Source: Cordylochernes scorpioides
Taxonomy: Eukaryota; Arthropoda; Arachnida; Pseudoscorpiones; Chernetidae
Direction: 5' to 3'
NCBI GenBank assembly: GCA_030710605.1
Contig: CP092868.1
Coordinates: 30,452,011 to 30,516,010, forward strand
Length of the DNA stretch: 64,000 bases
Within the stretch, counting starts at the first letter, position 1, and each line of letters opens with the position of its first letter. The position numbers and the translations under genes are program-made. The notes beneath the pieces are model-generated. The model saw only the letters and a program-made list of their open reading frames with translations. It was not told the DNA's origin and searched no databases. This document shows positions 19,060 to 28,440 of this stretch, piece by piece.

Positions 19060-19235
19060 TCTCCACTATGTACTAAGTGTCAACCTGCAACCCCAAAACA
19101 CATTATTGACTGTATTGACTCATCCATTAATGAGCTCTACTCTTCCCCGGCAGACACCATCAAAAGTCACAAGCTTTACAAGCTTGATACCTTAATGTGA
19201 TTGAGTGGAGATAAGAAAGAAGAAGAAGATAAATA
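19060..19235 (+). mobile_element. LINE family E, 3' end fragment
   Basis: It contains the remains of the zinc motif (CAACCTGCAACCCCAAAACA, ATTGACTGTATTGACTCATC), then AGCTTGATACCTTAATGTGA, GTGGAGATAAG and an (AAG) tail. Short 5'-truncated copy. Confidence 0.7.
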
Positions 19236-19603
19236 AAAGGAAACATCTCCCTAAAAAAAAAGTAAAATGAAAGATACATTTTAAACACTTTTTTTTTCAT
19301 CAACGTTTATTCAATTGTTTATTAAAATATTCTTCTGCAATTTAAAAATGTGTTTGACTTGTCAGATATCCTGTAAAACATGTCGGCCATGTTATCATTT
19401 ATCATCATCAATCATAATCATCATTGTTCAGACAATTGGTTCGCTCTGGGGGGGAGAAGATAGCTCCATCTCCACTAGTTTCTTATCTTTCATAACCCCT
19501 AGTGTGTATTTAATTATTTATTATTTTACAGAATATTTTATCAAGGTCTTCTTTTTGATTTATATAAATTCTACAAGGTCGCAAGTCATTATTCGGAGGA
19601 CAA

Positions 19604-19815
19604 TTTAAACAATTTGATTGATTCCTTTAATCAAATTTTACAAAGGTGGAAAAATAAAAGAGTAAAAGTGCATATAAAGTGTAGGGGAATATATATATAT
19701 AGTTGTGTACAAATGTCTTCAGCAAGGAAGGTTTCCCCACCTTGAGAGAGTCCTCCTACAGACAAGGTCTTCTTGTACACTTCTCAGTTCCGCGCCGAGG
19801 AATCATTCCTCGGAT
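19604..19815 (-). mobile_element. LINE family H 3' end
   Basis: The minus strand ends TTTGATT-AAAGG-AATCAATCAAATTG then TTTAAATTGTC. Upstream are CTTTATATGCACTTTTAC, CAAGGTGGGGAAACCTTCC and TTGTACAAGAAGACC-like words shared with 45794-45906, 46530-46775 and 56025-56275. Non-coding. Confidence 0.7.
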
Positions 19816-20149
19816 TCCTCCATCATTCGGAGGAGATTAATAGAATCACCGAATATGGTCCGCATCACTGTGGTCCATTTAACTATTGATATAGTAGCTA
19901 AAACTTAATTATTTTACTCACAAAACAATTCAGATTCAGTTACTCTTTCAATTTTCAAGGTCTTTTGGATAAATCACAGGTAAATATCAGTTCAAGTTTA
20001 AATACACAATACGGTACAATTTTAAAGGAAAGATTATAAGAGAATTCTCTGGAATTGAATATGACGTTGACCTCTAATTCGACTTGTCTTTCTTTGACTT
20101 AGTGAAATACCAAAAAGGAAGATGTTACATCACATGATTATTCTTTATA

Positions 20150-20525
20150 CAACAACAAAAGGCTTTTATTAGGGCCCATTGCCCTGTATGGATTCGCCAT
20201 ACAACAACAAAAGGCTTTTATTAGGGCCCATTGCCCTGTATGGATTCGCCATACAACAACAAAAGGCTTTTATTAGGGCCCATTGCCCTGTATGGATTCG
20301 CCATACAACAACAAAAAGGCTTTTATTAGGGCCCATTGCCCTGTATGTATTCGCCATACAACAACAAAAGGCTTTTATTAGGGCCCATTGCCCTGTATGG
20401 ATTCGCCATACAACAACAAAAAGGCTTTTATTAGGGCCCATTGCCCTGTATGTATTCGCCATACAACAACAAAAGGCTTTTATTAGGGCCCATTGCCCTG
20501 TATGGATTCGCCATACAACAACAAA
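20150..20525 (-). repeat. 52-53-bp tandem array made of a LINE 3' end
   Basis: Seven full units and a partial one. On the minus strand each unit reads GCGAATCCATACAGGGCAAT, GGGCCCTAATAAAAGCC, then TTTTGTTGTTGTATG. That is a complete LINE tail: hairpin AGGGC/GCCCT, AATAAAA, (TTG)n. The open frames on both strands (up to 131 codons) are only translations of the repeat. Confidence 0.92.
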
Positions 20526-20592
20526 ATAATACAGTAATTTTTTTCTCCCTTTCCCCTTGTGCACGTGAGCCTTTGTTTGGAAAGGGATTTAT

Positions 20593-20860
20593 TTACACAT
20601 ATGTTTTAAAACTTTCCTCATTACCTCTTTTGTGTATGAATCTATTTATAATTGATCTGTAGAAATTATAGAGTTCTATTGCTATATTTTTCTTTTCTGA
20701 AATAGTTCTCAGCGTCTTCAGTGGGTTGCTAAATCTCCAGAAGGGGTTTTTAGGAGTTTTTTCTCTTTCTTCACCTAAATATTTGCATTCTATGATATAG
20801 TAGGAGATTTCATCATATATCATATTTCCACAAATCCTGCAGTGAATGTTTTCCTTTTAT
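20593..20860 (-). mobile_element. LINE C-terminal fragment
   Basis: The minus-strand frame reads HCRICGNMIYDEISYYIIEC, a CX2C zinc-like motif with Tyr at the usual His position, then YLGEEREKTPKNPF and an Ile/Phe-rich end RSIINRFI. It resembles ORF2 C-termini but is not close to the other families here. Confidence 0.5.
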
Positions 20861-21084
20861 ATGAAAATATTCTTTATAATTTCCATCAAAAGATCGTGTG
20901 TTAACACAAGATCCCTTCCATGTACTAAATGTATTGTTACATGGTGTTGAAACTTTATAAGGCAGGCTCAGCAAACTTTTGAGTCAGAAGAATAAAAAAT
21001 TACAATTTACAAAATTTCCAAGTTTTTAAAGAGCCACACTTTTTTTCTTCAAATTAAAGATACTTCGGCCAGTAAATCTTTTTA

Positions 21085-21362
21085 AAAGAACCGGTTCTGT
21101 CCTCCCAAGAGAACAACAGTCTTTGATTTCCAGACTTAAGTGTGGTCATCTACGGATAATGACTTTCCAGAATGGTTGCAGGGTTTTCCCACTATGTACT
21201 AAGTGCAATTCTCAGCCTGCAACTCCAAGACATATTATTGACTGTATTGACTCATTCATTGATGAGCTATACTCTTCCCCGGCAGACACCATCAAAAATC
21301 TAAAGCTTTAAAAGCTTGATACCTTAGTGTGATTGAGTGGAGATAAGAAAGAAGAAGAAGAA
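21085..21362 (+). mobile_element. LINE family E, best-kept C-terminal copy
   Basis: In one frame ISRLKCGHLRIMTFQNGCR, then CTKCNSQPATPRHIIDC, IDELYSSPADTIKNLKL-stop. The 3' end is AAAGCTTGATACCTTAGTG, TTGAGTGGAGATAAGAAAG and (AAG). Upstream GAACCGGTTCTGTCCTCCC marks the usual truncation region of this family. Confidence 0.75.
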
Positions 21363-21497
21363 TATTTTTAATATAATAGATATATATTTATTGACCGAAA
21401 TATCTTTAATTTGTAGAACTATGAATGCTGGCCATGCAGCCTCAATCTTTACAATGATTTATTTGATGCCATTTGATTTCCCAACATGTACAAATAT

Positions 21498-21985
21498 TAT
21501 ATTCGCCGGTTCCAAAATAACTTTACACCTATCCCCCGATTTACACGGTACTTGTTTTACACGTTTTCGCTTTTACACGGTTTTCCAAATAAGTTTTTTT
21601 TTTTTTTTGTTTTTATCGCACTATACTAAATGCTACTGTGATTGAACACATGCGCTGTGTACACATCTCACGAGGAATCCCGAGCTTATGTGCTGACTAC
21701 ATATTTTAACCTGTCAATGCATTTTATTTTTATTTCTGTGTACACCTATCCCCCGATTTACACGTTTTTCTCAGGAACGTATCTACCGTGTAAATCGGGG
21801 GATAGGTGTATTAGGTACCGCTCAACAAGAGCAACCTAGTTTATGATAATTGAAACAATGAATAATATATGAAGGTTATTCATATATTAAACAAAAGGTT
21901 AACACGGGATTAAATCCCGGTTCATGGCTGTAAGGAATGGAGGGTGTTACCTACTTGTCCATCGACTCTGTATATATATATTCTT
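21498..21985 (+). mobile_element. TTAGGTACC-type repeat, split by a Tigger-type MITE
   Basis: The left part ends GGTTCCAAAATAACTTTA and the right part continues TTAGGTACCGCTCAACAAGA. The uninterrupted junction is seen at 53620-53640. The body holds CAATGAATAATAT, a B-box-like GGGATTAAATCCCGG, and GTTACCTAC. It could be an old tRNA-derived SINE or a DNA transposon. Not recognised further. Confidence 0.5.
21526..21808. mobile_element. Tigger/pogo-type MITE (copy 1)
   Basis: Inverted ends CACCTATCCCCCGATTTACA and its complement, flanked by TA (21524-21525 and 21809-21810). Subterminal GTGTAAATCG and TCAGGAACGTAT repeats resemble Tigger/pogo families. Copy 2 lies inverted at 45052-45342. No transposase. 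Insertion at a TA is proved by the intact relative at 53620. Confidence 0.85.
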
Positions 21986-22195
21986 GTTCCAAAATCACAT
22001 TATTAGGTACCGATCAAAAAGAGCAACCTAGTTTATGATATTTACAACAAAGTGAAGGTTATTAAGTATGCTATGCTATGCTAAGCTATGCTATATTAAG
22101 CATATTAAGCAAAATGTTAACAGGGGATTCGATCCTGGTTCATGACTGTCGGGAATCGAGGATGTTACCTACTCGTTCACCGACTTTTTAATGTA
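21986..22195 (+). mobile_element. TTAGGTACC-type repeat with a 5-bp microsatellite
   Basis: TTCCAAAATCACATTATTAG, GTACCGATCAAAAAGAGC and CGATCCTGGTTCATGACTG match the copy before it. GCTAT/GCTAA pentamers at 22069-22095 are an internal expansion. Confidence 0.5.
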
Positions 22196-22228
22196 AATAT
22201 TATATGAATTGATTTAAATTTCATGGAC

Positions 22229-22461
22229 ATTAATTAAACAATTAAAAGATTTCGAGAGATGAGTTTATTTTTATTTTAAACCATCTAAAGATTTCGGATA
22301 TCTCTGTCCTTCTACAGGAGAACATTTAGAATCAATAAAACGCTGTAATACAATTCATTATATATTTTATCCTGTAGAAGACCAGAGAAATGTCTGAATG
22401 CTTGAGATGGTATTTGAAATAAAAAGAAACATATCTCCTGTAAACCTTTTTTAATTGTTTA
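22229..22461. mobile_element. Inverted-arm Penelope-like element
   Basis: Arms start ATTAAACAATTAAAAGATTT on the left and end TTTTTTAATTGTTTAAT on the right. Inside are TTCTACAGGAG and CCTGTAGAAGACCAG around a 60-bp loop, with GAAAUGUCUGAAUGCUUGAG on the plus strand in place of the GAAAGCUUGAGC of the 13.4-kb palindrome. Clearly older than that palindrome. No target duplication found. Confidence 0.6.
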
Positions 22462-23520
22462 ATACACAAATATTGTCATATAATACAATATAATACGTCT
22501 TATGATTGTAAAACGACATTTGAAAATTATCCCGCATGTGTTTCTTTTCAACGAAACTTCAAAATTTAATTTTAAAGAGAAATAACAATTATTTCTAACC
22601 TTAGGAATGAAGTATGAAAGGATGAATTGTGAAGAGTAATGATAAACGGAAAAATAAAAGTGTCCAGGGTTATTGTCATGTTTAAAATTAGGAAACATTT
22701 TTTTTTTTTTCATATTGTAATGATATAGATTTATCAATATTATTTTAGTCAAAGCAGAACTAACGTTATATATTTTTAAAGTATGTAGAAAAAGCAGAAA
22801 AAGAAATACATATCAGGATCTGTCGTTGCATGCAGCCTTTCCATAAATTAGGAAAGATAAACTTCAGGATGACACAGCAATTTATTTAAGGCAAAGAACA
22901 AATCAAAATTTAAAAAATACCAGAGAGATACAAAAAGGCAAACGTTTATAAAATAATAAAAATTTTATTATAATATTATGATATAGTTAGATGCCAAAAT
23001 GTAAATATTTAGTTTAAAAATTGATAAAAAATAATATGTATTATAAAAGATTTTTTCAATATTGAAAAAAAAAAAAAAAGATACAAAAAATAATAATAAC
23101 GAAAAAAAAAGGGGGGAACTAGGAGGGTCAACTTAGGAAAGGCTTGGCACAGTTCTTTATCCATTGTTGTGGAAAAGAAGATAAAATAGAGGAAGTCAAA
23201 GGGAAGAAAAGAATGTGATGACCCAAACGGCCCCATTTACGAAATAAAATAATAAAAAAAATGACCGAATCCTTCCCGAAGGTGAAAGATAGCTTGAAAA
23301 TGTCGGTCAGTGGGGGGGGGAGGGGGGGGGGGAGATCTTGAAAGGGGGTCGATGGTGCGACCTTGGTCTGAATACACCTGTCGTCCACCCCCACTGTGGG
23401 TCACCATTTCTTTGTCCACTTTCCCACCTGTCCATCACCACTACTGTTAGCCATACATACCCTCAGGAAGGAGAAATGTTTATTCTTGATGTGGCTTTGC
23501 CACGGAATTTATCGATTTAT
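22462..23520. other. Unassigned AT-rich DNA with G- and C-runs
   Basis: 22845-22920 repeats the GGATGACACAGCAATTTATT block. 23310-23335 is a G-run that makes artificial Pro-rich frames on the minus strand. Nothing else is supportable. Confidence 0.4.
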
Positions 23521-23524
23521 GAAA

Positions 23525-24000
23525 ATCAAAGTGACAAAAGTTACCACTAACTTTTGCGGGTTAACACACAAAAATGGAATAAGCTAGGGCCTAAATTAAA
23601 GTACCTTAATACACAGAAAAGCGTACACTCAAGAATACAACACTAACAACAAAAGGGAGATAAAACAACTCACGATTTTTTAAATAAAATTTAAAAAATA
23701 CTTAGCTTTATTATAGCGTTGGGAGGGATCGGACTGGGGACACAGGGATGCGAAGAGAACAGCCAGACACGGAAAAACCTCGCAGAAAAACACTTTAAGT
23801 GTCTCCACACCAATTCTCTACGCTCTGGGCCCTTCTCGCATTCCCTTAGTCCCCTCTTATATACAGACATGGCCACATTCGTCCAATGAGAAGGAGTGAG
23901 AGATTGGTTCACCAACAAACGAAGACAACATTCTTCCCTCTAAAACCTGATCAAAAAAAAAACTGAAAATGTTTGTCAATATATAATTTGACAAAAGAAT
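23525..24000 (-). mobile_element. Solo-LTR-like fossil, family 1
   Basis: On the minus strand the unit begins TGTCAAATTATATATTGACA, has a TATA-like TATATAAGAGGG downstream of CCATTGGACGAATGTGGCC, and an AATAAAG signal further on. The order promoter, poly-A signal and TG start fit an LTR. Relatives are at 46140-46860 (minus) and 60193-60650 (plus). No internal region is attached. An old fossil. Confidence 0.55.
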
Positions 24001-24028
24001 AAAATCGTTAAGACAACTATAATCTATC

Positions 24029-24350
24029 ACACACACACACACACACACAAAAGCCTTTATTAAGACACACAGGTCTTACAGAGGATTCTCCTTGGGGTTA
24101 CAAAACGGAGAAACCTATGAAAGTGGGAAATAAAAAATGGAGAAAGATTATATACATTTGGTAAATATATACAGATTATAAGAAAGAATAAAAAATAAGA
24201 AGAATAAAAAAAAAATCAAAAAAAGAGAAAAAAAAAAAATTTTTGGAAATATGGATGGGAGAAGTGGAGAGCGAAAAGAGGAAAGAAAACAGGTATTTAC
24301 ATATGGAACAAGACCATTTAAGCTCTCACACAGCACAGGTGGGCCATGTA
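24029..24350 (-). mobile_element. LINE family A 3' end with 14-bp duplication
   Basis: Flanked by AACTATAATCTATC at 24015-24028 and 24351-24364. Minus strand tail: AAGACCTGTGTGTCTTAATA, AAGGC, (TG)n. Body as at 14971. Confidence 0.9.
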
Positions 24351-24436
24351 AACTATAATCTATCTATTCACCATAGAAGAGAAATAACACAAGTCGGGGG
24401 GAAGAGGTTCTTTATATATCATTCAATATCACTTGG

Positions 24437-24555
24437 AGACAATTGACGACATAGTTTTATTGACCTCTTGTCAATACATGTTAAGTACACAATCCACACT
24501 ATTTATGTGATCATGAGAAATTTACAATGAGGATGAGAATAGAGAAAGATTCATA
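24437..24555 (-). mobile_element. LINE family G 3' end
   Basis: Minus strand: TTGACA-AGA-GGTCAA-TAAAAC then TATGTCGTCAATTGTC. Upstream AAATAGTGTGGATTGTG matches 12294-12360. Confidence 0.65.
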
Positions 24556-24559
24556 ATAT

Positions 24560-25090
24560 TGTTACATCGTACCCCGACGCTATTCGTGTACTTTGTCTAC
24601 TCAGGATGCACCAAAGATACACATGTGAATTCGAAGGGATTGCAGCTAAAGTTAACGCTTTATTATGTCTCACTAACAGAAGTAATACAATGAGTTGGAC
24701 TTGCCTTCAACCACCCCGTCAGAAGTATTCTTGGCGTCGTGGATGTCACTCTTATGAAGCTTCCCGCTCCACACTATTCAAGTCCAGCCTGGACTACACC
24801 GCCTTGTAGGCCGCTCCGATGTCAGGCTCTCCTGGCACCGCTTTACAGGATCATCCACACTCCCGGAGGCAAGTCGCCACGTCTTCTCCTTGCCGTTGAT
24901 GTCACCAGACTCTGTCCTCCCCCACACAGGAATGCTGCTTTTAGCGCCTGCCACATGGCAGCGGGGGCCGCTAGAGTCCACCTCTCTTTCGCCAACTTTA
25001 CTCTGGTATCTTGGCCTTGTCATCCATGTAAAAATATCAAAAAGAATGAAGTAAGACAACGAAAATCTCCCCATTTTCTATAGAAGAAGA
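24560..25090 (-). mobile_element. Solo-LTR-like fossil, family 2 (GC-rich)
   Basis: On the minus strand an AATAAAGCG signal is followed about 100 bp later by GGGGTACGATGTAACA, an ACA-type LTR end. The body is GC-rich against an AT-rich background. A small related piece (GGATGTCACTCTTGTGAAAC) lies inside the Helitron at 28441-29047. The start is unclear. Frames on both strands here are not convincing genes. Confidence 0.4.
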
Positions 25091-25189
25091 AACATATCCC
25101 CGACTTGTGTTTCATTTTCTACAATAAAATCATTAATTGTTATATTTTTGCCTCAGCAATGAACAACGAAATCTACGTTTCTTTGTAGA

Positions 25190-25252
25190 TCGCGAAATGC
25201 GTGGTGTCGCTGAAGACCCGCTGGTGATTTTCCACCAAACGCTGTAGTGATG
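25190..25252 (-). mobile_element. LINE-G body fragment
   Basis: The complement of this block, GCGTTTGGTGGAAAATCACC and so on, matches the GC-richer part of the LINE-G copy at 12420-12510. Confidence 0.45.
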
Positions 25253-25253
25253 G

Positions 25254-25660
25254 TCATCTTCTTCTTCTTTCTTATCTCCACTCAATCATATTAAGGTATC
25301 AAGCTTGTAGAACTTGAGACTTTTGATGATGTCTGCTGGGAATGAGTAGAGCTTATCGATCGATGAGTCAATACAGTCAATAATGTGTTTTGGGGTTACA
25401 GGTGGTATGTAGATGGGATGTAGTGATGGTAGATTGTACATATTCATCGATTTTCCACCAAACTCTATAGTGATGGTCATCTTCTTCTTCTTTCTTATCT
25501 GCACTCAATCATATTAAGGTATCAAGGTTGTAGAACTTGTTGATGGTGTCTGCTGGGGATGAGTAGAGCTTATCGATCGATGAGTCAATACAGTCAATAA
25601 TGTGTTTTAGGGTTACAGGTGGTATGTAGTGATGGTAGATTGTACATATTCATTGTATAT
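25254..25660 (-). mobile_element. Two tandem LINE family E 3' ends
   Basis: Two copies, about 25254-25460 and 25475-25655, in the same orientation. Each begins (minus strand 3' end) with (CTT) and CTTATCTCCACTCAATC-like sequence and contains AGTCAATAATGTGTTTTGGG, the zinc-motif codons. Both extend into the same GGTGGTATGTAG and GATGGTAGATTGTACAT, so a 220-bp unit was duplicated, not inserted twice. Confidence 0.65.
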
Positions 25661-25689
25661 ATCGTTAAGAAAGAGGTTGCCTGGCCGGC

Positions 25690-25935
25690 ATTCATATTTA
25701 TATGATAAATAGACACTTCGGCCAGTTGGAGTTTTTTATTTTCTCAACGTTTCAACAAAAATATTTTGTCTTCGTCAGGAGAAGTAAATAAAAATAAAGC
25801 ATTTGGCAAGGCGTTAAAATTTGTTCTGAGGTTGTAAGGGCGTTCTCACGTGATTTTTCGAATTTAGTACAACATCTAAAGCGCGAGTCAAAAACAAATA
25901 TTAAACTCGTCAAAGACTATGATCTTGTAAATAAA
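25690..25935 (-). mobile_element. Penelope-like copy with hammerhead
   Basis: Words TGCCTGGCC, GACACTTCGGCCAGTT, GCATTT.GCAAGGCGTT and AAGGGCGTTCTCACG match 57855-58060. The hammerhead lies at 25741-25783. Confidence 0.6.
25741..25783 (-). ncRNA. Hammerhead motif (Penelope-like)
   Basis: Minus strand: UUCUC-CUGACGA-A-GACAAAA-loop-UUUUGUU-GAA-ACGU-U-GAGAA. Stem I UUCUC/GAGAA is perfect, the core is complete, and stem III is the self-complementary ACGU. The cleavage base is U, allowed by the NUH rule but usually slower. One extra A follows CUGACGA. Sister copies: 57917-57962 (minus) and 11720-11764 (plus). Confidence 0.7.
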
Positions 25936-26090
25936 TATATTTTACACAAATAAATTTACTGACAATGCACTTCTTTTAAATATCATCAAATATTATCGCA
26001 ATTTTTTTTTATCATCTCAATGATATTTTAAAGATCATATTTAAAAGAATCGCATTGCTAGTAAATTTATTTGTGTAAAATTTTAACGAT
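25935..26090. mobile_element. Inverted-arm element, relative of 52078-52320
   Basis: Left arm ACACAAATAAATTTACTGAC and right arm GCTAGTAAATTTATTTGTGT enclose AAATATCATCAAATATTATC and ATGATATTTTAAAGATCATA. The end AATTTTAACGATAGATGGCA matches 52310-52340. Confidence 0.6.
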
Positions 26091-26354
26091 AGATGGCAAT
26101 TAAAATAACTAAAATGAATATATAACAATAAAATTGTAATCAAAAATAAATAAATAATATACTGATAATAATAGCAAATATTTCATATTATTGTATATAA
26201 ATTTCTAACTATTATGTACAATTTATATCTAGCCTTTTTACCTACTTTAAAATTTAAAAATGAAGTTATTTGTTGCGGAATATCTTCAAATGTATTTATA
26301 GTTCTTGTCCCTATTTCTCGTGATGCACAAGTTTAAAAGGCGAGACATGGTTGT

Positions 26355-26540
26355 AATGGTTGCAAGGTTTTCCCACTATGTATGTACTAAGTGTCAACCT
26401 GCAACCCCAAAACACATTATTGACTGTATTGACTCATCCATTGATGTGCTCTACTCATCCCCGGCAAACACCATCAACAAACTCTACAAGCTTGATACCC
26501 TAATATGATTGAGTGTAGATAAGAAAGAAGAAGAAGAGAA
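26355..26540 (+). mobile_element. LINE family E 3' end
   Basis: ATGGTTGCAAGGTTTTCCC, ACCCCAAAACACATTATTGA, CTACAAGCTTGATACC and an (AAG) tail. A small internal duplication (TATGTATGTACTAAG) breaks the frame. Confidence 0.7.
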
Positions 26541-26987
26541 GTCGAGACAGACATGATAATTAATAGAGGCCCAGCTAACTTAGAAAACTATCATTCAAAA
26601 GGAAGTCAATTACAAATCAAAAAGGTTTCGCTACCCAAATATGAGAGTAACAAAAAGAATGATGACAGAAAAAAGTTGAACCGACACATTGTCAACAAAC
26701 TCGTAACTGTGCAAAAGACTTTATTCCTTTCATCTCACTTCTCAACTTCCTTGTGCGGTTCAAAGTCCAGTTTTCCTCTTCACATTCTGTCTTTCTTTCC
26801 GGGCTAATTGGCCATTTCAGGCATGGTCTTCTAGCCCCCCTCTTCACAATCCTTTAAACTACTCCATCTATATAGAAAGAACACATCTCCCATCAAAATA
26901 GACGTTAAAACTATGATTCATATACTTTCTATTTCTTCTTCTATTTGAGCCCATATGAGAATCCATTGTAAGACTGAAGGTCTTTGT

Positions 26988-27165
26988 GTGTACACTCATG
27001 GACAAAGCTTAAGGAAGTTGTACTTTTTAGTATGTACATCGGGATTCAGACAATAACTCTGAAAGATATTACAGTGACCTTTATTGAAGACACACGAGAT
27101 AACCAAATGCGAACAAAATTGCCTTTGTCTCCTTCAAAAAAAAAAAAAAAAAAGATAACCGGCGA
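26988..27165 (+). repeat. 118-bp-family monomer with terminal block and A-run
   Basis: One monomer from ACACTCATGGACAAAGCTTA to GAAGACACACGAGATAACC, followed by the terminal block GCGAACAAAATTGCCTTTG, TCTCCTTC and an A-run. It shows that the terminal block is joined to a single monomer as well as to arrays. Confidence 0.75.
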
Positions 27166-27461
27166 TATCGAAGGATCTCCACTTGCCTAAGTCCATGAGT
27201 GAATGTTCTGATATGTTGAACAAGCCATCAACTTCAAGTTGCATCATTTGGAGACCCTTTTTGTTTGTTTGAAATTCTGATAATCACAGAATTCATTTTG
27301 GCGAAAATTAATTCATACGAAGATAATTGCACTTGATTTTGAATTAAAACTTAAACGCGATGCATAGTTTTACCATTACAAAGAGTGCTCATTAAAATAA
27401 AATTCATTATATGTGCAAATATTGTAAATTCAGTCAAGGACGAAACTTAAGGAAACAGAGG

Positions 27462-27708
27462 TAGAGTCTTTGATTTCCAGATTTAAGTCTGGTCATCTAC
27501 GGATAATGACTTTTCAGAATGGTTGCAAGGTTTTCCCACTATGTACTAAGAGAAATTCTTAACCGGCAACCCCTGGAACACATTATTAACTGTATTGACT
27601 CATCCATTGATGAGCTCTACTCATCCCTAGCAGACACCATCAACAAGCTCTACAAGCTTGATATTCTAATATGATTGTGTGAAGATAAGAAAGAAGAAGA
27701 AGAAGAAG
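27462..27708 (+). mobile_element. LINE family E 3' end
   Basis: TCTTTGATTTCCAGATTTAA, CTGGTCATCTACGGATAATG, remains of the zinc motif (frame broken), CTACAAGCTTGATATTCTAA and (AAG)n. It runs directly into the array at 27715. Confidence 0.7.
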
Positions 27709-27709
27709 A

Positions 27710-28075
27710 AAAAAAAGGCCGAGATTGTGTGAACATTTGGTTATCTCGTGTCTCTTCAATAAAGGTCACTGTAATATCTTTCAGAGTCATTGTCTCAATC
27801 CCGATATACATGCTAAAAGGTACAACTTCCTTAAGTTTTGTCCATGAGTGTATATAGTGTGTTTTCAATAAAGGTAACTGTAATATCTTTCAGAGTTATT
27901 GTCTGAATTCCGATATACATGCTAAAAGATACAACTTCCTTAAGTTTTGTCTATGAGTGCATATAGTGTCTTCAATGAAGGTCACTGTAATATCTTTCAG
28001 AGTTATTGTCTTAATCCCAATATACATGCTAAAAGGTAAAACTTCCTTAAGTTTTGTCCATGAGTGCAAGTTTCA
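27710..28075 (-). repeat. 118-bp monomer array, 3 units
   Basis: On the minus strand the units read TCATGGACAAAACTTAAGG, GTTGTACCTTTTAGCATG, TATATCGGGATTCAGACAAT, AACTCTGAAAGATATTACAG. The side next to the LINE-E tail carries the terminal block GTTATCTCGTG and GTGAACA, as in single copies. Confidence 0.8.
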
Positions 28076-28230
28076 AATAACTTTTCTTTATTCAAGTAAT
28101 AAATCTACATTGCGGAAAATTTTCCTCTTTGTACAGAAACTGTCAACCAGATTTCTTTGAAGGTATTAAGAGGGGGGTGTCGTCAAAGAATTTGTCGCGT
28201 TTGTCAACTTGACGACCTTGTTTACCCCAC

Positions 28231-28290
28231 TTTCGTCTGCTTTTCTTTGATCTGTCGTCTGACAGTATATTCCCATGGAACATCTGACAG
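28231..28290 (-). other. Possible small host exon (weak)
   Basis: On the minus strand a pyrimidine-rich run TTTCTTTCTTTAAACTGCGT ending CTGTCAG precedes an open stretch MFHGNILSDDRSKKSRRKW, followed by GGG|GTAAAC. The splice-site context is good, but the exon would be only about 60 bp, and no domain is recognised. The frame also stays open to SKKSG-stop. Chance is at least as likely. Confidence 0.2.
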
Positions 28291-28440
28291 ACGCAGTTTA
28301 AAGAAAGAAATATTATGGGAATAAAAATCTTGAGGAAATTCTCTTCATCGAAATATAAATCACTTTTCATCTAAGTTTTCCTGTATATAAAATTCATTAT
28401 TATCATTAAATTTAATTAGTTTTTACTTTTTATATTTTCA

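Noticed and set aside
20169-20564. 131-codon frame (minus) and matching plus-strand frames as a repeat protein
   Set aside because: They are plain translations of a 52-53-bp LINE-tail array on both strands. No start context or domain.
23237-23419. Proline-rich peptide gene
   Set aside because: It comes from a G/C homopolymer run at 23310-23335.
24606-25083. GC-rich host gene
   Set aside because: The block ends in an AATAAA plus ACA-type LTR end on the minus strand, and a piece recurs at 28545. A solo-LTR fossil fits better.
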